Assembly: GCA_963971225.1 (NCBI GenBank)
Contig: OZ020269.1
Location: 28,685,783-28,749,782, forward strand
DNA: 64,000 bases
From: Melieria omissa
Taxonomy: Eukaryota; Arthropoda; Insecta; Diptera; Ulidiidae
Reading direction: 5' to 3'
The notes below the pieces were generated by a model, which saw nothing but the letters and a program-made list of their open reading frames with translations, did not search any database and was not told where the DNA came from. Below, piece after piece: positions 55,967 to 64,000 of this stretch (positions are counted from its first letter, which is position 1; each line of letters opens with the position of its first letter). The translations under genes were made by a program, and so were the position numbers.

Positions 55967-58660
55967 GGGGGGAGTACACTTTGATTTTTCAAAAAAATGT
56001 ATTTTTTTTTTTTGGCTTAAAATGTTCCTTGGGATGTATACTTTAATTTAGAAAAGACTCCAAGTCCGCCAGAATATTCCTTACCGCTTTACGAAGCGAT
56101 TTCCTAAAACATGTACCGGCGCGCTGAGAGAGCATTTTAGCGCGCTCGGAATTTTTCTGTTTTAACGCCGTTACCCACGCAGCCAGCGGTCCGGTGATGC
56201 CCAAATCGGGTGTTCGTACATTGTAGATGGCGCCACTGTCGCACAATCGATTTTCACGTATACCTATCTCATCGTATAGCGTTTAGTTTACGGTGAGTCA
56301 CTGTACGAAACACGTGAATCATGAGCCCGAACAAAAAAGTGTACGCAACGAAAAAAGGCCATAAAAACAGCAGTTACCGGATACGAGATAAGGGGAAACG
56401 GAAACTGCGGAATAGGTTCCAGATTGAAGGTGACAGCGAGGATGTTTCGGCGTCAGCGAAAAAACTTCGGATGCCGAAAGGACAGTACCACGTGAACGTG
56501 AACCAGGCTTTTGGCTACCGGCTCATCGAATTCCTGTCGGTGTTTTCTGCACTATCGGAGTTGGTTGTCTGTAAGCAGTGCGGTTCGGATTTAAAATTCC
56601 AGGAAACCAGTGTTCGTGGGTTGGGGTTCAAACTCGCTGTTTGTTGCTCCAAGTGTGAACCACGATATATAAATTCGTGCCCGCTAATCGGCCACGGATT
56701 CGAAATTAATCGACGTATAGTACTGGCTATGCGGATTCTTGGTGTCGGATTGAATGGCATATCAAAGTTTTGCGCCTTCATGTGTTTGCCGAGTCCAGTT
56801 TTCAAATCATTCTACACGAAACTCATCAAAACGATTTCCATCGCCACATCTTCTGTATGTCAAATGTCTATGAAGAATGCAGCTGCTAAGGAGAAGGAGT
56901 TATCGGAGAAGGACGGCGAGACGAGCGGTCTGACGGTTTCCGGAGACGGCACGTGGAAGAGAAGGGGCTTTTCTTCTTTGCTGGGCGCGACGTCTCTCAT
57001 CGGCTGGCGCACGGGGAAAATCATGGACTTGGAGGTAAAATCCAAAATTTGCAAATCCTGTGATATCTGGGAGAAGAAGGAGGGGGCCGCAGAGTACGAG
57101 GAATGGAAGGAAACTCATCATGACAAGTGCGAACGAAATCACCAAGGGTCATCGGGAAAAATGGAGGTGGATGCTGTAATCGAGATGTTCCAGCGGTCCG
57201 AAAGTCTACACGGAACGAAATACAGCAAATACATCGGCGACGGCGACAGCAAGACCTTTAAAGGTATTATTGACAGCCAGCCATACGAAGATTTGATCGT
57301 GCAAAAGAAAGAGTGTATCGACCACGTGCAAAAGCGTATGGGGAAACATCTTCGGTCACTCGTTAAAAACACGAAAGGGCTCGGCGGAAAGGGGAAGTTG
57401 ACGGGAAAACTCATTGACGAGCTGACGATGTACTATGGATTAGCTATTCGGAGGAATTCTTCATCACTCGAAGACATGAAACGAGAAATCTGGGCAACTT
57501 TAAATCATAAGATATCGACTAACGACAACCCGCAGCACAGCAAATGTCCAGTAGGCCCGGATTCCTGGTGTTCCTGGCAGAAGGCGAAAGCGACCGGTGA
57601 GCTGAAGGACTACAATCACAAGCCTGCTATGAAGAAGGAAATTTTCGTCGCTCTCAAACCGGTTTACACAGAGTTGTCCCGAGATGACTTGCTGCAAAGG
57701 TGCCTCGGCGGGTTTACTCAGAACGCGAACGAGTCTTTCAATGCAACTCTGTGGCAAATGGCGCCGAAAACTGTTCACAGCGGGAAGTCGGTGGTGGACA
57801 TCGCAGCTGATATTGCTGCGTGCAATTTCAATGATGGGATGATGGGTATCATGGAAATAATGCAAGTACTAAATCTGGAAATCGGCCCGACCTGCTACAA
57901 CTTCTGCCTGGCTGCTGACGCCGAACGCACGAGCAAGGCGGAGGAGCGCCTCACGGATGCAGCGAAAGAAGCCCGGAGATGCAGTTTGGCGACCCGAAAA
58001 CACAAGGACTTCTTGGATGACAACGCAGAAGGCCAAATGTATGGAGCCGGCATCGCCGATTGAAGGTAAATATCACTTTTCCACGAGAAAAATGAAATTT
58101 TATCTTTAAACGCGTTTATCTCGAAACGGGGCTTTTCAAACTGGCGTGGGAAATAACTCTAACCAGTTATTATTAAATTTGGATATCGCCTAGGTTTTCT
58201 TGTTTAGAATTAAATTCTGCTTAGAAATACGTATCCACATTTTCGATTTTGTCAAAAATGGATTTTTAATCCACGATTTTGTAAGCATTTTTAGGGTTAA
58301 AAAATGGACTTTTTTTCCTAAGGCCACAACTTTTGAAAACAATTAATTTAAAAAAAATCGGAATACGTATTTCTAACCCGAATTTCATTACTTATCAGGA
58401 TTTTGTTCGATTTATGTTCCAGGATCACATGGGAAGGAGTATTTTCTCACGCCGTTTTCCGACTTCCGCGCGAGGACGCCCGCGCGACCTGGTGCACCGG
58501 CCACGGGGGGACGCCAATCGAGTTCAAAAAAATACAAATTGTAGTTCGAAGGATGAGTAATAAATGGGTTATAACATATTTGCCCTCCCTGAGTGTTTTA
58601 TTGCTTAAAAAAATTAACGAAAATGCCTTACTTTTTGGACGTTCAAAGTGTACTCCCCCC
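55967..58660 (+). mobile_element. Intact TTAA transposon, Kolobok/Mutator-like (2694 bp)
   Basis: TTAA (55963-55966 and 58661-58664) flanks perfect 18-bp inverted ends GGGGGGAGTACACTTTGA. One long uninterrupted transposase gene lies on the + strand with 354 bp before it and about 600 bp after it. TTAA duplications are used by piggyBac and Kolobok; G-rich ends and the protein type argue for Kolobok. It interrupts a mariner-type transposase fossil between codons for Leu-Lys and Ser, and removing it with one TTAA restores that reading frame. Perfect ends, exact target duplication and open frame point to a young insertion. Confidence 0.9.
56321..58063 (+). CDS. Intact Kolobok/Mutator-like transposase, 580 residues
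   Basis: This is a predicted DNA transposase with an RNase-H-like fold. The N-terminus is basic (KKGHKN, KGKRKLRNRF), fitting nuclear import or DNA binding. A zinc-ribbon-like part follows with CKQC (residues 84-87) and CCSKC (108-112). Candidate catalytic residues are Asp209 in SGDGTWKRRG, Asp307/Asp309 in IGDGDSKTF, and Glu471 in TQNANESFNATLW. The arrangement is typical of proteins annotated as Mutator-like transposase (PF20700-type) in arthropods and Hydra. Between the second Asp and the Glu lie ECIDHVQKRMG and a Cys pair around residues 409 and 417. The frame is open from Met1 to the stop. The superfamily is inferred from target site and motifs; the exact catalytic residues need an alignment. 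Confidence 0.85.
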   Translation: MSPNKKVYATKKGHKNSSYRIRDKGKRKLRNRFQIEGDSEDVSASAKKLRMPKGQYHVNVNQAFGYRLIEFLSVFSALSELVVCKQCGSDLKFQETSVRGLGFKLAVCCSKCEPRYINSCPLIGHGFEINRRIVLAMRILGVGLNGISKFCAFMCLPSPVFKSFYTKLIKTISIATSSVCQMSMKNAAAKEKELSEKDGETSGLTVSGDGTWKRRGFSSLLGATSLIGWRTGKIMDLEVKSKICKSCDIWEKKEGAAEYEEWKETHHDKCERNHQGSSGKMEVDAVIEMFQRSESLHGTKYSKYIGDGDSKTFKGIIDSQPYEDLIVQKKECIDHVQKRMGKHLRSLVKNTKGLGGKGKLTGKLIDELTMYYGLAIRRNSSSLEDMKREIWATLNHKISTNDNPQHSKCPVGPDSWCSWQKAKATGELKDYNHKPAMKKEIFVALKPVYTELSRDDLLQRCLGGFTQNANESFNATLWQMAPKTVHSGKSVVDIAADIAACNFNDGMMGIMEIMQVLNLEIGPTCYNFCLAADAERTSKAEERLTDAAKEARRCSLATRKHKDFLDDNAEGQMYGAGIAD

Positions 58661-58664
58661 TTAA

Positions 58665-59090
58665 GAAAACCCCATAAAAACAAGTCTACCGGTATTAAAT
58701 TGCAAAATCTTGGTTGCCAATTAACCACAAAAGATACAAATTTTCTAAACTTATTTATGTAGAATATCCGTCATGGTGTTTGCCGTGGTACTTACATGGG
58801 TCCTTGTTGCGGGAACCATATATCCTCCACGTCCATATCGTTCAGCAACGCAGTTTTCAAAGGAGTACGGACCAATGATGCAGTTGGCCTAAGATCTGCA
58901 GAAGACAATAACTTGTGGAACCTCAGGGGTGGTTTGACGTACGTCAACCTTTATAGGAATAACCATTTTTCGAAAAATTTGATGCTTTTCGAGACGCTCC
59001 AAAGCTCAGTCAGCAAATTAATGAGGGACAATAACTTTAAGCGCCTGAATCAATTAGATTTTGTACTGCTGAAGGCCCATAGTTAAACTG
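58665..59090 (-). pseudogene. Middle piece of the mariner-type transposase fossil
   Basis: The minus strand downward from about 59090 gives, in shifting frames, a GPYSFEN-like strand and an AERYGRGGYMVP/DMDVEDIWF segment. A decayed QQDGATCH motif (QQG-PM) and VNWQPRFCNLIPVDLFLWGF follow, the third-Asp region of a mariner-type transposase (NWPPRSCDLTPLDYFLWG). It then stops at the TTAA of the inserted 2.7-kb element and resumes at 55962. Multiple stops show it was dead when or soon after it was hit. Confidence 0.8.
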
Positions 59091-60853
59091 AAACTTAAAA
59101 ACACATAACACATTTGACAGACGCCACCAAAACAAAATGTCCGCCATAGCCTCTCAAGATCACCCCGTTCCTATTGAAAACCCCATTAGATGCCTTGTGC
59201 TAAGGAGGAAGTAGGAATTTCTACTTGGCTTCACTGGCAAGAACTTTTTTAAAGCCAATTGAGATTGTCTACAGTTGGCAGTTTCATTTCATCTTTCATT
59301 GTGCCTCGTTGTTATTTAATTGTCGACCAATAGAATGCAATAAGTATTAATTGTTTTCATTGTCAATCGAAGATTGTAGGAATAATATTTGGCTGCTACT
59401 AAACACTAGGAAATCGGTATGGTTCACTCTGGCAATCTTCTAGTTCTTGAAGCCTTGCTTGTGTGAAGAAATGCATGTGACAAGTTTTCGGCGCAATGCC
59501 TCCAAAACGCCGACCACCAAGTTTGTTTGCCTAAAAATAGTTTTATTACCTTTTAGTTCGGCACGCAGCAACCCGCCACATAACTTTGAAAAATACAAAC
59601 ATTGCCTGGTATACTTTTAGGCTTCGCAGACAGTTTAATGGCGCTGTTTAATTGTCAACTGCAGCCGAAAGCCGAAAGTAATTTCACACTTGCTGCGCTT
59701 CGCGAAATTTGACTAAACTTTAAAGCGCTTTTTCCACTACTCGGCCACATGTAAATTGCATTGCAAGGATTGCATGTTGTAACCCGGAACAGAAGAGTCG
59801 TGAGCGCAGCGGGGCGTGGCCGGGCGCGCCAGTCCAGTACATATTAATTCGCATTTAAATTTATTAGCTTGTCCACGCAAATTGTACAACATTTAAGCGT
59901 TTACGCATGTTGCTGCCACACCGTTTCATTTATTATTTACGCTGCTTTTTAAAAAAGTGTCCTACACCAACCCAGCCAATTCGAGTCGACCCGCTGCAAC
60001 TGTGTTGTTGGTCCAAGAGCCCAAAAGTCTGTGGCTGCGGTTGCAACTGTGTGCGTGTCCATGTCTGCCAGGCCCCAGGGATGACTTTAAACCGAAGTTA
60101 TGAGATTTCGACTATTTTATTTTGTGTGCGTCCTTTTTGTGCGCGCACTTCTTTTTTGTGTGCCGCTTCTGCTGCTTATTTTGTCTTTGCCACTATGTGT
60201 GTGTGTGTGTGTGTGTCACATTTATCACAATTAACAAGGCTAAATTACCAGTTGGCAAAAAATATGAAAAGTGCAGCAAAATTTATACATAGCCGCGCAA
60301 AGCCAGCCGCGCGCAGCCAAACGTACTTAAAATCCGCTACCTTTTGTGCTAAGTGTGCGTTGTATGGGCGCGCGGAGGCCACTACTACGACACCTCCCGC
60401 CAGCACTGCCACCACTGTTGCCTTGTTAGTTGCCAAAAACCCGTTTTTGGTGGTTGTGGGTCGTTTTGGCAGGTGGCAGTCGGCAGTCGGCGCGCTGATG
60501 GTGACTGTGTGTGCCCACTGTGCAAGTACAGTATGAAAACAATAAAAATTTAAACCAAAATCGAGAATACAAAAAGCGTGTAATAATAAAATCCTTCGCT
60601 TTTCCATTGACAGTAGCGACGACGTTGACGAGAACGCGGCGCTGGGTGGTGGGGAGTTGGCCTTGTCTCACCTGAGATGTGCGAGTGCAAGTGCCAGCGA
60701 AAATGTTGGTGCCTCTTTGAGCTGTGGCTTCTGGCTGCTCTTGAGGGTCGGTAGGAATTTGGCAACGTAGGAATCAATTGCTTGAAATAAGTATTTTTCT
60801 AAAGCATACAAATGTAATTGACCTCTTGCTGAAAGATTACATAAACTGTACTA
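59091..60853. other. Non-coding stretch
   Basis: GC-richer DNA with (GT)n at 60195-60215. A 209-codon frame at 59907-60536 has no recognised domain, runs through the GT microsatellite, and has competing frames on the opposite strand, so I do not call it. No transposon was recognised here. Confidence 0.4.
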
Positions 60854-61026
60854 CTGTGTCCTAAAAATACCCGGAATTTTGTTGTAAAATGAAAAATCTT
60901 TATTTATTCTTCGAAAACTCTGTAATCGCGTTCGATACAATGCACTTTTTCGTTTTTTCCAGTCCTCGAAGCATCTCAGAGAGTAATTTTCGGGAATCGC
61001 CTTCAAATCTTTTTCAATACGGGTTT

Positions 61027-61520
61027 GGATGGATGGATGGATGTGAAGGGGAGCCGAGGAAATAACCTAAGGGAGGTCATTACCCCAAGCACTCAGGCTC
61101 TATAGCCCATTGTACTTAAGGCTCAGGAAAAAGGTTGATAGAGGAAATGGGAATGGGAAAAGAAAAAGAGAAAGTGGGTGGAAGGGGAGAGGGAGTTATG
61201 GATTCTCCTGTGCATATTTCCCGGACTCATTAATGAATCTCAGGAGATCACACAGGGCGAGAGAATGAACTTCGTCCATTCTCATAACATCTGAACCCAG
61301 CGTGCGCAATCTCGTTCTAGAGAAGGCCGGACATGTACAGAGAAAGTGCTCTGTACTATCTACCTCCTCCAGACAAGACACGCAAGTCGGATCTTCGATG
61401 ATGCCTATGTTGGCCATATGTCGCCCCCATGGATTGTATCCTGTGATTAACCCGACCATTCGTCGGAGGTTTTTCCTTCTCAGATTCTGGAGGAAATTCC
61501 CTGCTTTCCTGCTTTCCTTT
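61027..61520 (-). mobile_element. 5'-truncated LINE inserted in the mariner (494 bp)
   Basis: CGGGTTT occurs at 61020-61026 and 61521-61527, the target duplication. The minus strand codes the end of a Jockey/I-like ORF2: NLRRKNLRRMVGLITGYNPW, then IGIIEDPTCVSCLEEVDSTE, then HFLCTCPAFSRTRLRTLGSD and a tail to GKYAQENP (stop at 61196). A roughly 165-bp 3' untranslated part ends in a (GGAT)n tail on the + strand at 61027-61041. The insertion splits the mariner between LRGHQF and its KDLKAIPE block. Confidence 0.9.
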
Positions 61521-62388
61521 CGGGTTTTGTCGACACAAACTGATGTCCTCGGAGCGATTGTTTGAGTTTTGCCTTTAGCCAGAAAATGGGCATTGCGAAA
61601 TTTTCGGGTCGAATTTTTGGTGAATGTTTGGTCACAAAGAACGAGTGCAGTGTGAGATGGCGCATTACCGTTGGGAAGAAACCAAGCCTTGTTGGCCCAT
61701 GATTCACTAGCTTCACGCAAATTATGCATAATGCTTGACGAATATTCCTTGTTGACAGTTTGGCCGGGCGGAAGGAATTCACAAAGAAAACTGGCAACAT
61801 CAACTTCACTTTTGAGCAACTTTGGGGCGATTTTTTAGTCTTGCTTGAGCTTTAGGACGATATTCGCTCGATTGATCGGTTGTTTTCAAGTCGTAAGCAT
61901 AAATCCCAGTTTCATTCCCCGTAATAAAGCTGAAATCAGCTTGTCTCGACAGTCAGAAATCCTTGTTTTACACACATCAACGTGACGCTGTTTTTCCAAA
62001 AAATTTAGTGTTTTCGTTACCATTCGAGATTTAATGCGTTTAAGCCTCAAAACATCCTTCAAAATGGTATTGATTGATATACCAATATCATTGGCAAGAT
62101 CTCTTCAATTCCTTGATTTGATTGATGTGCTGCTTATCAGTTGATGGGTCGCTCTTCGTCTTCAGCGTTGTCTGACTTCTTTGAACTTTTTTGTACCAGT
62201 CAAATTTTGTTGTTTTTAATAAAGCTTGGTCCACGTAAGCCATCTGAAACATGCCCAATGTTTCCGCAGCAGTTATTCTATTCAGAAAACAAAATTTAAT
62301 TGCACTTCTTTGTTGAATTATTTCAGACATCGAAAAATTGACTGTTTTTGCGTTGTACAAAACCAACCGTAACTCAAACACTAATGAC

Positions 62389-62528
62389 CAGGGAAAGGAT
62401 TTTGTGGAAATTGCCTTTTTTGTTTGCTGCTAGATGGAGCATTTCTTAGTGAAAATGAGCACGAATTAGGTCCTCCTGTTTTTAGTGCCTTCTTTATAGG
62501 TTTTTAGGTCCTCAAAATCCTTTCCCTG
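62389..62528. mobile_element. 140-bp hAT MITE
   Basis: CTAATGAC (62381-62388 and 62529-62536) is an exact 8-bp duplication. The ends are inverted, CAGGGAAAGGATTTTG, perfect for 16 bases and then 2 of 3. CAGGG ends with 8-bp duplications are typical hAT features. It lies in the 5' untranslated part of the decayed mariner. Confidence 0.9.
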
Positions 62529-62662
62529 CTAATGACATTTATGACTTGAAATTTGACATAGATGTCTGTAACAGTGCTGCCAATCTAAGAAAAAGAATGT
62601 CAGCGAAAATAATTAACCGCGTAGTTCAATTCGACAGATTTCAGGTAGTTATTTGGACACAG

Positions 62663-64000
62663 AGCAATCGGTCAACACTAACCAAAACATTGTGTTCTAC
62701 ATTTCGTTCTGTTTATAAATTAAATTTCCCACAATTTGTTCACATCACAATTCACATTACCTACTGGGCACTTGGAGATTTCATTACACCACGTCGGTTA
62801 TTGCGAGTAAAAAAAAAACAAAATAAAGGAAAGTTTATAAAATATTCAACACCAGTTAAAAAGTTAAAAACTTGCTTTTTCAAACAGTTTTATTTGTCAT
62901 TTGAACAATGGAACTGTACGTGCAACCCCCCTTCGCCCTACCCATCCCCTCCCTCGTACTATGCAACCCGGTATCCTTTTGCAATGAGACTCGCTCATGG
63001 CAATGTTTTTTTGGTTATTGTCAACAATTTTAATTGTTGCTGTCAAAAAGTGTCATTGTTGTGTGTATTTCAGTTAACCTCAAAATCCACTCGATTTCGT
63101 TGTGGTTTCCATGTTGATTTTCGACTTGGCCAATACGTTGCACGGTGAAACGGCGCTTCAAGTGTTGGCCGAACGGCGCAGGGGGGATCGCCGCAAATGC
63201 GTTCGGCCACTTTGCAAACGTGAGGAGGAAATGACAAATTAGTCGAGTAATAAAATAAAAAGCAACCGGCAACTGGCAACTATTATTGTTGTCAAAAGTT
63301 ACTGGCAATTTGTTGCTGCCACCGTTTTGTTGTTGTTGTTGTTGTTGTTGCTGGTGATGTTATTGTTCGGTCACATTTAGTGGTTGGTTGTTGTATTTTA
63401 TTGCGAAAACTTCATAAATATCACATTGCCACAATAAAGCAAGTTATTTACAAGCCAAAAAACGTATAAACACGCACACACACAAACACACACACATATA
63501 TTTGCGGACAAACACACGCACAGTCCAATACGGACACACACTTGCACACTGTTTCCAGTGGCAATGGGTGCAATAAAATGGCGTACACGAGTACGCGCTG
63601 CCAATGATTACGATGTGCCTCCTTTGTTGTTGCTTCGTTTTATTGAAAACATTTGCGAATATCCTTCGAATACGCTGCCGGCATCCCCATACACGCCACG
63701 AATCGCATTTTAAGTTTAAGTGCAGTTTGCGAAACATCTTTTTCGCCGTGTTCTCTCCTTCACCTCCGCTCGTTGAGGTTGCGCCGATTCCTGTGCGGCT
63801 GGTGCTCGCTTTGCTGGTGGCGCGTTTGTTTATTTGTGTAAAAACGAAATGAATGACGACAATAAAAATTGATTTGATATATTAGCTTTACTTACCACTA
63901 ACCACACACACACACACACACATCAACAACCGATTTTGGCGAATTCCGTTGAGCACATTTTGTTCAATTTGTACTTTTTTTTTGCTAAATTGCAGTTGAG
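62663..64000. other. Non-coding right edge
   Basis: It holds C-rich CCCCCCTTCGCCCTACCCAT near 62925-62945, a GTTGTT run at 63328-63351, (CA)n at 63475-63496 and 63902-63921, and an AT-rich right end. Overlapping short frames have no domain. No exon or transposon could be supported. Confidence 0.4.

Larger units (their letters stand above)
60854..62662 (-). mobile_element. Decayed mariner carrying a LINE and a hAT MITE
   Basis: The minus strand starts MSEIIQQRSAIKFCFLNRIT near 62328 with the HTH. It continues through heavily decayed sequence to FLCEFLPPGQTVNKEYSSSI, then FLPNGNAPSHTALVL, where the usual HHDN has become PNGN, so the second Asp is lost. FWLKAKLKQSLRGHQF follows (third-motif area) and, after the LINE, EKDLKAIPENYSLRCFEDWK. 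Both ends share CTGTGTCC (60854 and, reversed, 62655-62662) and about 60% of the next 23 bases. TA is present on the left, not on the right, so the outer limits are tentative. Confidence 0.75.

Noticed and set aside
59907..60536. A 209-codon + strand frame
   Set aside because: It crosses a GT microsatellite, has no recognisable domain, no splice context and a competing frame on the other strand.
61196..61819. A 207-codon minus-strand gene
   Set aside because: It is a chimera of a mariner fragment and an inserted LINE tail, as shown by the CGGGTTT target duplication.

Overview
The window is eukaryotic, intron-rich, AT-rich DNA from an insect, most likely a higher fly (Diptera, Brachycera). 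The signs are very short introns with GTAAGT-type donors, coding exons rich in CAG/CAA/AAC runs (polyQ, polyN, polyH), non-coding DNA full of CAACAA and TGTTGT runs, and a dense load of mariner, Tc1, TTAA-element and Jockey/RTE-like transposons. A tephritid-like fruit fly would fit, but I cannot prove the species. No bacterial genes, operons, CRISPR arrays or viruses were seen.

Host genes: only a few host coding exons can be supported, all on the + strand. A partial exon at the left edge (1-182), an exon at 9911-10596, a 78-bp intron and an exon at 10675-11686 share compatible phases. They probably encode the N-terminal half of one large Gln/Asn/Ser/Thr-rich nuclear regulatory protein that I do not recognise. 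A separate ATG-containing exon (33437-34064), rich in His, Gln and Ala, also ends in phase 1. It could be an alternative first exon of the same gene, spliced to a common downstream exon outside the window, or the first exon of another gene. The rest reads as large introns or intergenic DNA.

Transposons: the window is a graveyard with a few young residents. The most complete is a 2.7-kb TTAA-flanked element (55967-58660) with an intact 580-residue RNase-H-fold transposase of the Kolobok/Mutator-like type. It sits exactly inside the reading frame of a decayed mariner-type transposase. A 729-bp TTAA element at 44720-45448 shares internal sequence with it and looks like a non-autonomous relative. 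That element is nested in a piggyBac-like element, which is itself nested in a decayed mariner. Others include a Tc1-like element with IR/DR ends (54122-55806), a nearly full mariner with one frameshift (40656-41907), two mariner deletion derivatives with different internal junctions (1826-2317, 50528-51247), and a Transib-like element with CACAGTG ends and a 5-bp duplication (39651-40617). Two hAT-type MITEs have 8-bp duplications (14549-15193, 62389-62528). There are also a PIF/Harbinger-like palindromic MITE (21928-22383), two more TTAA MITEs (13146-13364, 30675-30985), a TA-flanked element with seven oriented internal repeats (20757-21833), a tRNA-derived SINE (about 20119-20290) and several 5'-truncated LINEs, two of them with clear target duplications.

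Satellite-like DNA: an array of about 115-bp units with a higher-order pattern (7520-8775), a 135-bp tandem repeat split by a transposon (20398-21905), a long TTTTA/TTTGA microsatellite (25235-25455) and several two-copy tandem duplications. Because the host exons lie between these insertions, most of the sequence probably serves as intron, with any regulatory DNA hidden in the GC-richer, transposon-poor stretches (4.8-6.7 kb, 16.1-17.8 kb, 26-27.6 kb, 47-49.5 kb, 59.2-60.8 kb).
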